64,000 nucleotides of DNA from Echinicola vietnamensis DSM 17526 (GTDB lineage Bacteria; Bacteroidota; Bacteroidia; Cytophagales; Cyclobacteriaceae). Shown piece by piece: positions 9,110 to 17,801 of this stretch. Made by a program: the position numbers and the translations under genes. The stretch covers positions 4,528,001-4,592,000 of the forward strand of contig NC_019904.1 in the NCBI RefSeq assembly GCF_000325705.1, read 5' to 3'. The notes beneath the pieces are model-generated. The model ran no database searches. It saw only the letters and a program-made list of their open reading frames with translations, and was not told the DNA's origin. Position 1 is the first letter of the stretch. Each line of letters opens with the position of its first letter.

Positions 9110-9931
9110 TTAGTTAAAAAGGTTAAGAAGTAAAGCCAAAGCGGTGATGGATGAGGTGATCAAGGTCAATGTCTGGGTGGCATTGACGCCAGAACCTATT
9201 TCCCTTACCTTCATGGGTTCTGCATAAATCTGATCGTTTGGCTGAATAAAATAGTAGGGAGATTCGATGATATGCCGATCATTCAGATTGATCCTATGTA
9301 GTTTCGTTCCTTCGGGATATTGTCTTATGAGTAAAATTTCGTCTCTTTTGGCCACCGTACTAAGGTCTCCGGCCTGGGCTATAGCTTCAAAAATGGTCAT
9401 TCGGTCTTGGAGGACCACATACTTGCCCGGGTGCCTAAATTCGCCAATAGCGGAAAACCGGATCCCACCAAGTTTGACCCGCACATAAAATTCCGAGGAC
9501 AGGTAGCCCTTTAGCTTTTCTTGGACTTTTATCCTCACTTCTTCTACGGTGAGGTTCATCACATTCAGCTCCCCGATGATGGGAATACGGACATTTCCTT
9601 TGGCATCGACGGAATACCCCGTCATGTAATATACATCTCCACCAGTCTGTGCGATCTGGCCCATCATCATACTACTGGTAGAGGTCGACTGACTGCTGTT
9701 AAAACCAAATTCGATCAGGTCTTCTGCCGTCATGACCTGAATATCTATGATATCATTGTATTGCAACCGATACTCGGGCTGCTCATAGCTGATGAGTTGT
9801 TCATCAGGAATCGGTTCATTACCCTCCTGATTTTGGAGGTAAATCACTTTCTTGTTCGGCACACAGGAAAACACTGTGAAACAAAACAACAATACCATTG
9901 GGAGGACAAAGGCTCTAAAGGTGGTGGTCAT
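9110..9931 (-). CDS. wza: Polysaccharide export outer-membrane lipoprotein (Wza-like)
   Basis: 273 residues. A type II signal peptide ends at the lipobox VFSC, so mature lipidation is at Cys23. The polysaccharide export domain (PF02563) begins near YRLQYNDIIDIQV. One or two SLBB folds follow (IPIIGELNVMNLTVEEVRIKV and GEFRHPGKYVVLQDRMTIFE, quoted in part). The C-terminus ends in a hydrophobic stretch TLTLITSSITALALLLNLFN; in shorter Bacteroidota homologues this may be a membrane anchor instead of the amphipathic helix of E. coli Wza. It forms or gates the outer-membrane exit for the polysaccharide. It leads a two-gene wza-wzc operon. Upstream at 9997-10011 is a 6-bp inverted repeat CCTGAT/ATCAGG of unknown function. 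Confidence 0.92.
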   Translation of the reverse strand: MTTTFRAFVLPMVLLFCFTVFSCVPNKKVIYLQNQEGNEPIPDEQLISYEQPEYRLQYNDIIDIQVMTAEDLIEFGFNSSQSTSTSSMMMGQIAQTGGDVYYMTGYSVDAKGNVRIPIIGELNVMNLTVEEVRIKVQEKLKGYLSSEFYVRVKLGGIRFSAIGEFRHPGKYVVLQDRMTIFEAIAQAGDLSTVAKRDEILLIRQYPEGTKLHRINLNDRHIIESPYYFIQPNDQIYAEPMKVREIGSGVNATQTLTLITSSITALALLLNLFN

Positions 9932-11390
9932 AATAGTTAGTTAAATAAAGGCTATGGTTCTTTTGGATGCTATGCTAAAGCCATCCATGCATTTTCCCTG
10001 ATGTTATCAGGACTGAAAGTAAGATACTGCGGTAAACGGCTCTTTCGAACACTCACTTCCACAGGTTTTCTGGGCTTATTGACAAGTGGAAATTGGAACG
10101 AATCATTTGAAAAGTGAAATTTTCTAAAACATATGATAGATTTTGTAAACCAAACGCAAGCCCCCTTATTTTACGCTGATAATCGCCACCCAAATCCTTT
10201 AAAAAAACGATAGAAAAGGTGATTTTCTCCCTTTTTATCATCTCACACAGCACTATGACGATAAATGCCCTCACCACCTCATCACTAAATCTATTTTTAT
10301 TTACAAAAAACCTCCTTTAGTATCAAACAAACAATAATCAGGTGATTTCAATGCCATATTCGTATTATAAAGACGAATAATTATAAAAGTAAAAACACAT
10401 CATCTATTATTGGCTTTAAAGCTTTCGGCTGTACAGTGTTTTTAAGGACTCGGTTCACTCGTACCCTACTGCTGATGATGATTAAATGAGAGCAGGTGTT
10501 TTTTTAAGTCCACCTAAAATGACCTGGCTCCCCGGTAGATGTTCCAAATGCACGTCATTGCCTTAGGTGATGCCCTTCTATTCCACCCCAGGGATCTGTA
10601 CAGTTTTTTCAAAATCTTCTTATTAAAATTTGATATGAACCGATGCTCGGCCCAGGCAGGGCAATTCCTGAAGCCTTCCAAAAGTTACGTCAATAACCCA
10701 CTATCTATTCTCCCTATAAGGATATAAATCGAACTATTTACCATACATTTTTAAAGTATTAAAAGTAATTTTTACTATTTTACAAATCCTCAGTAGAAAG
10801 GCATATATTTTGTAATTCACTAACCAAAACACATTGTTCATAAACAAAAAACATCAAATCAATTACATTATTTGCACTTTATTAACTCAACACAAATAAA
10901 AAGCATCGAGATTACCATTTATTTACAAATAGACACCAAACGTTTACGAATATTTACACTTATTGAATTTAAATACTTATTTGTATAATAAATATTAATA
11001 ATCATTGAATAAAAAACATTTATATGAACAGACAAAGACAAAGAAAATAACCACTGGCATTAAAATGCCCTAAAAGCATCACTGAGAACTTTTGACCGCA
11101 TTCCTACTACTCCAAGCACAAAGACCTCATTTTGTAGAATTAATACGCAACAATGAAGGCTAAGAACACTTCTCACCAACGCGGCAGACTATTTTAGAAA
11201 ACACCAAGAGCGATCTTATTTACGCAACAGTTCACCCAAAAATAACCGATGGTTACCTGATGGCCACACCAACTTCCATTAGGTATAAATACCGCTTTAC
11301 CAACAGCTACCTCCTACCTTTATGAAGAGCCAAGGAGGGAAGTCATTTGGAGTAGAAATTATTTGACCACGCAATTAGACTACCACGACT
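9932..11390. other. 1.46-kb AT-rich non-coding region between wza and the LytTR regulator
   Basis: This is unusually long for this gene-dense window. It lies between divergent genes, so it must carry the wza-wzc promoter and that of the LytTR regulator. I find no convincing protein: short frames at 10053-10277 (minus) and 10539-10727 (plus) lack family features. Visible structure: inverted repeat CCTGAT/ATCAGG at 9997-10011, a small hairpin GGCATT/AATGCC at 11056-11069, and a very AT-rich tract from about 10730 to 11030. The stretch ACGTTTACG near 10940 resembles half of a LytTR-type site, but I cannot show a properly spaced pair. A large leader or an untranslated RNA remains possible. Confidence 0.4.
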
Positions 11391-12107
11391 ATGAAGAAAA
11401 TTTTAATTGTAGAAGACGAATTGGACCTGGGAGAAAACCTGGAAGAAATATTAACTGTCCTGGGGTATTCAGTGGCACCCGTTATCTCAGATGGAAACCT
11501 TGTACTGGACTACCTTCGGTACCACCAACCAGATTTGATCCTAATGGATGTCTTGATCGAAGGAGATATGGACGGAATTGAATTGGCCAAGAGAATAAGA
11601 GAAGTCTATCAAATCCCCATCATTTTTTTAACAGGTTATTCTGATAAAATGATACTCGATAGAATTTCAAAAGTCATGTATGAAGGCTATTTATTGAAAC
11701 CTTTTCATATCGATACGCTCAAAACCTGCCTTTACCTTACATTTAAAAACCAAGAAGTCCCCAAAGAGAAAGCCAAGCCAAAAACCTTAAAAATAAGAGA
11801 CAAAGGCTTCATGGTCCCTGTTCCCGTCGAAGACATCACGGTTTTGGAAGCAGATGGGCTGTACACAAAAATCCACACCTTATCCAAGCCTTATACGATC
11901 CGGGACATTCTAAAAGACGTTACCGAAAAACTCCCTGACGAGACCTTTTTACGCATTCACAAATCTTTTACCATCAATGTAAACCATATCCATGCGTATA
12001 ATGCCAAAGAGCTCACCGTAGGTGGTCAGATCATCCCGATGAGGCGGGGATTTCTTAAAAAACTAAAAGGTATCCTGGAAGACCGAAAAGCCATCCCCGT
12101 AAACTAG
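11391..12107 (+). CDS. LytTR-family DNA-binding response regulator (orphan)
   Basis: 238 residues: a receiver domain (about 1-120) and a LytTR DNA-binding domain (about 140-235). Receiver landmarks are present: acidic pocket ED at 8-9, phospho-acceptor Asp53 in LILMDVL, Thr81 in FLTGYS and Lys103 in LLKP. The LytTR part has VEDITVLEADGLYTKIHT and the typical FLRIHKSFTINVNHI. No histidine kinase gene is adjacent, unlike the LytS/LytR pair near 46-47.9 kb. It sits inside the exopolysaccharide locus, divergent from wza-wzc across a 1.46-kb non-coding region and convergent with the epimerase operon. Regulation of the polysaccharide genes is therefore a reasonable guess from position only. Confidence 0.9.
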   Translation: MKKILIVEDELDLGENLEEILTVLGYSVAPVISDGNLVLDYLRYHQPDLILMDVLIEGDMDGIELAKRIREVYQIPIIFLTGYSDKMILDRISKVMYEGYLLKPFHIDTLKTCLYLTFKNQEVPKEKAKPKTLKIRDKGFMVPVPVEDITVLEADGLYTKIHTLSKPYTIRDILKDVTEKLPDETFLRIHKSFTINVNHIHAYNAKELTVGGQIIPMRRGFLKKLKGILEDRKAIPVN

Positions 12108-12109
12108 GG

Positions 12110-12256
12110 CTACATGACCTTGGATGCCTTGTCGTCTGGTGCGCTGCCCCGAAAACCTAATAGCATTTCATAAGGATTGGCCTGGGATCCATCATCATTT
12201 TTCTCCATCACACCATAGGAAAAATGATGATGGGGACCAAAGCGCCCATTGGACAT
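12110..12256 (-). CDS. Small hypothetical protein (48 residues)
   Basis: The ATG at 12256 opens a 48-codon frame starting 17 bp after the epimerase stop and ending 3 bp from the stop of the convergent LytTR gene. The product begins MSNGRFGPHHHFSYGVMEKN and ends GSAPDDKASKVM, with three adjacent histidines and a central NPYEMLLGFRG. A longer frame from 12319 exists but overlaps the epimerase. Codon choice resembles the neighbouring genes, and the spacing suits an operon tail gene. I recognise no family and see no signal peptide or membrane segment. It could still be a chance frame. Confidence 0.42.
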   Translation of the reverse strand: MSNGRFGPHHHFSYGVMEKNDDGSQANPYEMLLGFRGSAPDDKASKVM

Positions 12257-12272
12257 GAAATAAACCGGGCAC

Positions 12273-13346
12273 TTATTTGACTTCGTCAAGCGGGACAGAT
12301 GCTTTATAATATGCAGCATACCACTTCACAAACTGCTTCACACCTTCTTCCAGAGGGGTCGCAGGCCTGTATCCAGTATCCGCGCTTAAATCCTGGACAT
12401 CTGCATAAGTACAAACTACATCCCCGGCCTGCATGGGCATCATTTCTTTTTGGGCACTTTTCCCCATTGCTTTCTCCAGCTCATGAATATAATCCATCAG
12501 CTTTACAGGTTTACTGTTCCCTATATTATAAATCTTATATGGGGCGTATGAAGTGCTGACTGTGGGATTCTCATGCCAGTTAGGATTTGGCTTTCTGGGT
12601 TTATCGGCTACTCTCACCACCCCTTCTACGATATCATCAATATAGGTAAAGTCCCTTTCCATCTTACCGTAATTAAACACCTTGATCACCTCTCCTTTCC
12701 TAATGGCATCTGCAAAAAGAAACATGGCCATGTCCGGTCGGCCCCAGGGGCCATAAACGGTAAAAAAGCGCAGTCCCGTCGTGGGAATCCCAAACAGGTG
12801 GCTATAGGTATGGGCCATGAGCTCATTGGATTTCTTGGTGGCCGCATACAAGCTTACTGGATGGTCCACTGCATGTTCTGTCGAAAACGGCATCGCCTTA
12901 TTGGCACCGTATACGGAACTTGAGGAAGCGTATACCAGCTGCTTTACCGGATACTGCCTGCAAGCTTCTAGGACATTTAAAAAGCCTTGGATGTTTGCTT
13001 GCACATAAGCATCTGGATGTTCCAGGGAATACCGGACTCCCGCCTGAGCCGCCAAATGGATGACCACATCCACCTTGTTGGCAGCCATTAATTCAAAAAG
13101 CAATGCTTTGTCCGCCAAGTCAAATTTCACAAAAGTATAATTTCCATACACCGCCGACCGAACATACTTTCCTGTACCTATCTCATGTCTAGATATCCCT
13201 GAGGCTTCAAGCCGGCCATATTTTAGATTGACATCATAATAATCATTTATGGAGTCCACCCCGATGACTTCATCCCCTCTTTCCAGCAATTTCAAGGCTA
13301 CATGAAAACCAATAAACCCTGCCGTACCTGTCACTAAATACTTCAT
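12273..13346 (-). CDS. UDP-glucuronate 4-epimerase (NAD-dependent epimerase)
   Basis: 357 residues, an extended SDR enzyme. It starts MKYLVTGTAGFIGFHVALKL with the G-x-x-G-x-x-G NAD site. VDSINDYYDVNLKYGRLE is the variant typical of UDP-glucuronate epimerases and CapI/WbpP-like enzymes. The catalytic residues lie in YASSSSVYGANK and LYAATKKSNELMAHTY (Y-x3-K). RFFTVYGPWGRPDMAMF is the common substrate-side motif. Predicted reaction: UDP-glucuronate to UDP-galacturonate in the cytoplasm; related epimerases use other UDP sugars, so the exact substrate is inferred. It competes with the UDP-xylose synthase of the first block for UDP-glucuronate. The upstream sugar transferase gene is separated by a palindromic repeat. 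Confidence 0.88.
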   Translation of the reverse strand: MKYLVTGTAGFIGFHVALKLLERGDEVIGVDSINDYYDVNLKYGRLEASGISRHEIGTGKYVRSAVYGNYTFVKFDLADKALLFELMAANKVDVVIHLAAQAGVRYSLEHPDAYVQANIQGFLNVLEACRQYPVKQLVYASSSSVYGANKAMPFSTEHAVDHPVSLYAATKKSNELMAHTYSHLFGIPTTGLRFFTVYGPWGRPDMAMFLFADAIRKGEVIKVFNYGKMERDFTYIDDIVEGVVRVADKPRKPNPNWHENPTVSTSYAPYKIYNIGNSKPVKLMDYIHELEKAMGKSAQKEMMPMQAGDVVCTYADVQDLSADTGYRPATPLEEGVKQFVKWYAAYYKASVPLDEVK

Positions 13347-13392
13347 TCAATGCTTTTTTTATGGTAGTTGATCTATTTTGTTTGATGAAAAA

Positions 13393-13535
13393 AAGAGGCT
13401 GTCTCAAAAGTCCTCGTCATTGCGGTTACGATGGATATCGGAAGAAGCAATCTCGTCATACATGCGATGAAAGCACATCGAGATCACTTCACTCCGCTCG
13501 TGATGACGGATTATTTATGTATGAGACAGCCTCTT
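13393..13535. repeat. Palindromic intergenic repeat (REP/MITE-like)
   Basis: The 14-bp arms AAGAGGCTGTCTCA (13393-13406) and TGAGACAGCCTCTT (13522-13535) are perfect inverted copies. Inside, CGTCATTGCG at 13415-13424 and GAAGCAATCTCG near 13443-13454 are mirrored in degenerate form by CGAGATCACTTC and CTCGTGATGACG. This CGTCATTGCG...GAAGCAATCTCG pattern resembles intergenic palindromes I know from many bacterial genomes. It lies between two minus-strand genes, so on RNA it could form a long hairpin that ends or stabilises the sugar transferase transcript. No second copy was noticed in this window. Confidence 0.6.
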
Positions 13536-13561
13536 CATCATGAAGAAATTTGAGGCCTTTA

Positions 13562-14278
13562 TCAATAAGCATTTTCACGATGGAGCATTAAACTCAAAAA
13601 GGTCATCCAGATGATTTTATAATCCAACACTGGATTCCATTTTTTGAGATAAAAGATATCCATTCGATAGCGTGCGTACATTTGATAAAACTCAGCGGTT
13701 TCTCCCCTGTAACCTTTGGCCTGAGCCAAGCCGGTCAAACCCGGTTTAGAGTGGTGCCTGGTCATAAAACCATCGATCTGGCTGGAAAATTGTTCGTTTA
13801 GCGAAACCGGGTGAGGGCGTGGCCCCACAATGGACATATCACCTTTAAAAACATTGATCAGCTGGGGTAGCTCATCGATACTGGTCTTCCGGATAAACCT
13901 CCCCACACGGGTCACCCGAGCATCATTCTTGGTGGCTTGTTTGGTGTCTGCCTCTTGATTTACCACCATGCTTCTGAACTTGTAGCAGAAGAACAGCTCA
14001 TTATGCTTTCCGTGGCGCTTTTGCTTAAAAAAAACAGGTCCTTTGGAATCCAATTTTATCAACAGGGCAATAATCGGAAATAACCAAAACCCTATGATCA
14101 CCATAAACATCAAGGCTATCAGAATATCTGAAGCTCTTTTCACCACCAAGTTTGCCTTGTTGAAACCTGATGATATCATCGGAGTGTTTTCTCTCCCTAC
14201 ATTTTGTTCCATCTGGGGTTCGTTCATTACCCCCAAATTGCTTTCACTTTCTCTGAAATGTACAACTGAACCGTTCAT
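13562..14278 (-). CDS. Undecaprenyl-phosphate sugar-1-phosphate transferase (initiating sugar transferase)
   Basis: 238 residues with one N-terminal membrane helix (about 55-78, [19 protein letters not shown]) followed by the bacterial sugar transferase catalytic domain (PF02397). Family motifs are clear: [10 protein letters not shown] before the helix, [50 protein letters not shown] and KPGLTGLAQ. This is the short form lacking the extra N-terminal helices of WcaJ/WbaP. It would load the first sugar phosphate from a UDP-sugar onto undecaprenyl phosphate at the inner membrane and so start the repeat unit. The first 40 or so residues are polar and of unclear role; a later Met could be the real start. 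The upstream gap of 282 bp is AT-rich and probably holds the promoter. Confidence 0.9.
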   Translation of the reverse strand: MNGSVVHFRESESNLGVMNEPQMEQNVGRENTPMISSGFNKANLVVKRASDILIALMFMVIIGFWLFPIIALLIKLDSKGPVFFKQKRHGKHNELFFCYKFRSMVVNQEADTKQATKNDARVTRVGRFIRKTSIDELPQLINVFKGDMSIVGPRPHPVSLNEQFSSQIDGFMTRHHSKPGLTGLAQAKGYRGETAEFYQMYARYRMDIFYLKKWNPVLDYKIIWMTFLSLMLHRENAY

Positions 14279-14560
14279 AAGACATTAAGTTTTGGTAGAA
14301 AATAATTCATAAAAAAAACAGGTGTTCGTGCTAATTTATTAGGCTATAAAGGGTTCACTCGAAACGTATCCAGTACTTATCGGCCGGACACATACCGCAT
14401 TTGACAACCGTACTATTAAATTAATATTTATATGGTTATTTATATATTAAAAATAACTATAAGTAAATAAAAAGACTTTTAATTATAATTAAATGTATTT
14501 ATATATAACTATTTAAATCACTGCGTTTTATTTACAAATCAACATTACTCCAAAGCTTTG

Positions 14561-16321
14561 CTAAAAAATATAAGAGAGTACTATCGTTGAATTAATGTTT
14601 AGTGCAGGGTCGCCACGATAGCGACCATCTTTATCATTATAATAGGGCGCGTAAAAATTATAATTCATACTTTTCACCAACCTCAATTGGGCTTGTAAGC
14701 ATACATGATCCATGACTTCACCTTCATATTTCCCGCCCACGGCAAAATCAATCCATGGCGCCACCTGCTCCCCGTTGCTATTGGCGTAATGGTAAAAGTT
14801 CTGATCACGCGCGTACCGCTCCAATTGCAAGGCTATTTTCTGGAGCTCCTTCACGTGGCTGATTTCGAAGATCTGGATATTTCCGCTCCTGCCCAATCCC
14901 GAACCGAGCACTTGGCCTTTGTTCGTCACACCATGGATCACTTGATAGTTATCATAGAGTCCGCGGCCCTTATTCGGTAAACCATCCCACCTGATGATAT
15001 TATTTATAGGATTTTGCGTTTGGGTCATTTCCAAGTTGATCCCGATAAACCGGTCACCAGCAATGGGAATATATTTACTCGCTCCTATCACAAAACCACG
15101 GGAATGTTCTGGATTGAGGATCATGTCACGCCAGTTATAGGAATGGTCTGTTCGCATGAATTCAAAGTATAGCTCGCTATGCGCTTCAGGGACTGCCCAC
15201 CGAAAGAAAAACTCCAGCACTTGGTCTTCACGTCTGTTGACATGTTCCAGTACCCCTTCGCCGTCTTTTGGGAGCGGCGAAAACAGCGGCATCCAGGCGC
15301 GTAAATTGCCCCCCATATCATCCCGGTAAATCTGAAAAGCACGGCTGGCCCCTACCGACAATCCCGGCAGCCACTTTGGGGAATACGAAATCGAAATCCC
15401 CGTAAAATACCTCCAATCGTCCTCTTCGATGGGCTTAAAAACGGACGAAAAGGCATTGTCACTGTAATATGTATGTCCAGAGCCTTCCAGTCTTCCCATG
15501 AGGTATTGCCCCTCAAAATGTCCCAAAAAGGTCCTGACAGGCTTGGTCGTATGGAGGGTCGCATGAGGAAAACCTGGGGCATTGTCCCCAAGCATCAGCG
15601 GGTTATACTTCGCTGGCCCCCACCAGACATTTTCGGTGGAGACCCCAGCGGCAAATCCCCCAAACATCACTTTCACATGTGAATTTCCCGGCAGGAGCTC
15701 ACTGATCGGTCCATCTCCATATCTTACGGGCAAATCGACCCCATCCACGCCCCGCTCCATAAACTCAAAAAAAGTAATGGGCGCCTCCCCTGGGTATTCT
15801 TCAAAGGGTAAATTCTGTGCGTAATGAAACTGCGGATACAACTGGATACTCACTGGGCCTGTTTGCAGGTGAACACCTGCGCTCCATAAGAGCTGCTGGC
15901 CTTTTGCAGGTACTTCTGCGCCATTTCCGCCAGCATAGGGATAATTTGAATTATAGGAATGGCTCAGTATCATCGGTAATACCCTTAAAGAAAAAGACTT
16001 TCTGTCCACTACCTCTCCGAAAAGCCCATCCGTCAAGAGGTCTTTGTATTTCCCCTCTTCTATTTTATCCAAATACAAAGGCCGCACATTAAAGCTAAGT
16101 GCACCACTGGTGGTGTCCATTACCTGCTGCCGCCGAATGTAGTCCTGGAAAACAGACTGATTTAAAGGCAATACCTGTCCCTGTGCCAACTGTATAAACA
16201 GGATTAGAAAAAGCACCGTAACGGACAGTCCCTTCCCCACATAGAAAGATGCTCCACCGAAGCAGGAATTACATTTCCCTTTAGTCATCGTTATAATCAT
16301 TGAAAATAAATCAATCTTCAA
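14561..16321 (-). CDS. wzi: Capsule assembly outer-membrane protein, Wzi family
   Basis: 586 residues. A hydrophobic signal segment (LSVTVLFLILFIQLAQGQ) ends near residue 49. The n-region is long, so the Met at 16288 or another internal Met may be the true start. The mature part looks like an outer-membrane beta-barrel with many alternating aromatic strands and matches the capsule assembly Wzi family (PF14052), including the family-like stretch STENVWWGPAKYNPLMLGDNA (quoted in part) and the C-terminal LNINSTIVLSYIF. Wzi anchors or organises capsule polysaccharide on the outer membrane. It is the farthest upstream gene of the polysaccharide locus. A 293-bp AT-rich gap separates it from the divergent flavoprotein gene. 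Confidence 0.85.
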   Translation of the reverse strand: MKIDLFSMIITMTKGKCNSCFGGASFYVGKGLSVTVLFLILFIQLAQGQVLPLNQSVFQDYIRRQQVMDTTSGALSFNVRPLYLDKIEEGKYKDLLTDGLFGEVVDRKSFSLRVLPMILSHSYNSNYPYAGGNGAEVPAKGQQLLWSAGVHLQTGPVSIQLYPQFHYAQNLPFEEYPGEAPITFFEFMERGVDGVDLPVRYGDGPISELLPGNSHVKVMFGGFAAGVSTENVWWGPAKYNPLMLGDNAPGFPHATLHTTKPVRTFLGHFEGQYLMGRLEGSGHTYYSDNAFSSVFKPIEEDDWRYFTGISISYSPKWLPGLSVGASRAFQIYRDDMGGNLRAWMPLFSPLPKDGEGVLEHVNRREDQVLEFFFRWAVPEAHSELYFEFMRTDHSYNWRDMILNPEHSRGFVIGASKYIPIAGDRFIGINLEMTQTQNPINNIIRWDGLPNKGRGLYDNYQVIHGVTNKGQVLGSGLGRSGNIQIFEISHVKELQKIALQLERYARDQNFYHYANSNGEQVAPWIDFAVGGKYEGEVMDHVCLQAQLRLVKSMNYNFYAPYYNDKDGRYRGDPALNINSTIVLSYIF

Positions 16322-16547
16322 ACCTGTTTATTGCAAAAAGTTAGATAAACAATGGCTTATTCAGCGGTGATTTGTCAGGAATCGTAAATAAAAAGTCGTG
16401 AGATTGCCCTTGCTCCAGCAATCATCGGAAAGGAAGGTAAATGAAATGTAAATTCCATTTTCACGTCACTAAAAATCGTCATCAATCTGTTAGCTGCTTC
16501 ACTTGACCAGTGAGGCAAATTAATTTGAACCAAACAGAACTTTAATT

Positions 16548-16610
16548 ATTGCAACAATGTTGCAATTGGTATTGAATCCATATGGATATAAAATAAATTA
16601 ACTAATACCA
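16548..16610. promoter_or_regulatory. Inverted-repeat operator candidates upstream of the flavoprotein gene
   Basis: ATTGCAAC (16548-16555) and GTTGCAAT (16559-16566) form a perfect 8-bp inverted repeat with a 3-bp centre, about 49 bp before the ATG at 16615. A second inverted pair, TGGTATT (16567-16573) and AATACCA (16604-16610), brackets the AT-rich segment just before the start. Two nested dyads this close to a start codon suggest binding of a dimeric regulator. No regulator gene is adjacent, and I cannot name the protein. Confidence 0.45.
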
Positions 16611-16614
16611 TACT

Positions 16615-17502
16615 ATGTACGATGTAATCATTATCGGCGGCAGTTATGCCGGATTATCCGCTGCCCTTTCCTTGGGCCGCGCCTTACGGAGCGTATTGAT
16701 TTTAGATAGCGGCCATCCCTGCAATAAACAAACGCCCCATTCCCACAACTTCCTGACCCAAGACGGCAAAAGACCAAGTGAAATCGCAGAAATTGGCCTA
16801 AACCAGGTGCTAAATTATCCTACGGTGACCTTCAGGAGAGAAGAGGTCATCGATGCTGATAAAACTGAAGCGGGCTTTAACGTGATATCGAATACAGGGG
16901 CGCACTACGCTTCAAAAAAATTACTTTTTTCGACGGGTGTGGCAGACCAAATGCCTGCTATCGAAGGTTTTGCGGACTGTTGGGGCATTTCGATCATCCA
17001 TTGTCCTTACTGTCACGGATACGAAGTAAAAGGTCAGCCGACTGCCATCATGGCCAATGGCGAAAAGGCTTTCCATATGGGGAAACTTTTACAGAATTGG
17101 ACCAGTGAAATCACCCTCCTTACCAATGGACCTTCAACACTTACCTCCGAGCAGCATGCTTCCTTGGAGGAAGATGGCATCCCTGTCCTATCCCATGAAA
17201 TCATCAGGTTCCAGCACAAAAACGGTCAGTTGGAAAACATTCATTTTTCCAACGGGTCATCCATCACATTTCCGGTGATGTATGCGGCCATTCCTTTTAA
17301 GCAACACACGGATCTTCCCCATAAACTGGGATGTGAAGTTAATGAGGGAGGGCATTTAATCGTCAATGAGAAACAGCAAACAACCGTTTCAGGAATCTAT
17401 GCTGCTGGAGACAATTCCACCCCACTTCGTGCCGTATCCATTGCCGTGGCTGGAGGAACGATGGCTGGTGCGATGATCAATTTTGACCTGATCATGGGAT
17501 AA
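16615..17502 (+). CDS. Thioredoxin-reductase-like FAD/NAD(P) oxidoreductase with CPYC motif
   Basis: 295 residues, the short thioredoxin-reductase fold. The FAD site is at the N-terminus (DVIIIGGSYAGLSAAL), a redox motif HCPYCHGYEV lies near residue 130, and GIYAAGDNSTPLRAVSIAVA is the C-terminal FAD motif. Standard TrxB carries CATC; CPYC/H-G belongs to a side branch of the family that includes gliotoxin-reductase-like enzymes and many uncharacterised bacterial proteins. The NADPH site (IMANGEKAFHMGKLLQN) lacks the strict G-G-G-D-S-A motif of TrxB. It is probably a cytoplasmic disulfide or small-molecule oxidoreductase with unknown substrate. It is transcribed alone, with an inverted-repeat operator candidate upstream. 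Confidence 0.82.
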   Translation: MYDVIIIGGSYAGLSAALSLGRALRSVLILDSGHPCNKQTPHSHNFLTQDGKRPSEIAEIGLNQVLNYPTVTFRREEVIDADKTEAGFNVISNTGAHYASKKLLFSTGVADQMPAIEGFADCWGISIIHCPYCHGYEVKGQPTAIMANGEKAFHMGKLLQNWTSEITLLTNGPSTLTSEQHASLEEDGIPVLSHEIIRFQHKNGQLENIHFSNGSSITFPVMYAAIPFKQHTDLPHKLGCEVNEGGHLIVNEKQQTTVSGIYAAGDNSTPLRAVSIAVAGGTMAGAMINFDLIMG

Positions 17503-17801
17503 TGCAGAGGATCCCGCTTTAATAAACCAACACGGCAGAAGAAATAAGGAAAAAATTGGGGCAAATTACTTTCCTTGACTAATTTTAAGGTTCTATTTTG
17601 GTGGCTGTCTCGGAAGTTTAGTAAAGTGGATTCACTTACTTCACATCCATCGAGCTTGTTTTGGCCTTTGGTGAGCATGCCGTAAACCGACCATCCAAAT
17701 GGTGTGGGGTGGATTTCTGGCGCTTTTCAAAAGGCTTCTCGCCAAAGGCACAGCTCCATCCAGGGATAGATTACTGAAACAGCCCTTTTATCATTTTTGG
17801 A

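Noticed and set aside
10053..10277. Minus-strand 74-codon frame upstream of wza
   Set aside because: No family, no start context and AT-rich chance composition.
10539..10727. Plus-strand 62-codon frame in the wza-LytTR gap
   Set aside because: Codon use and product look random.
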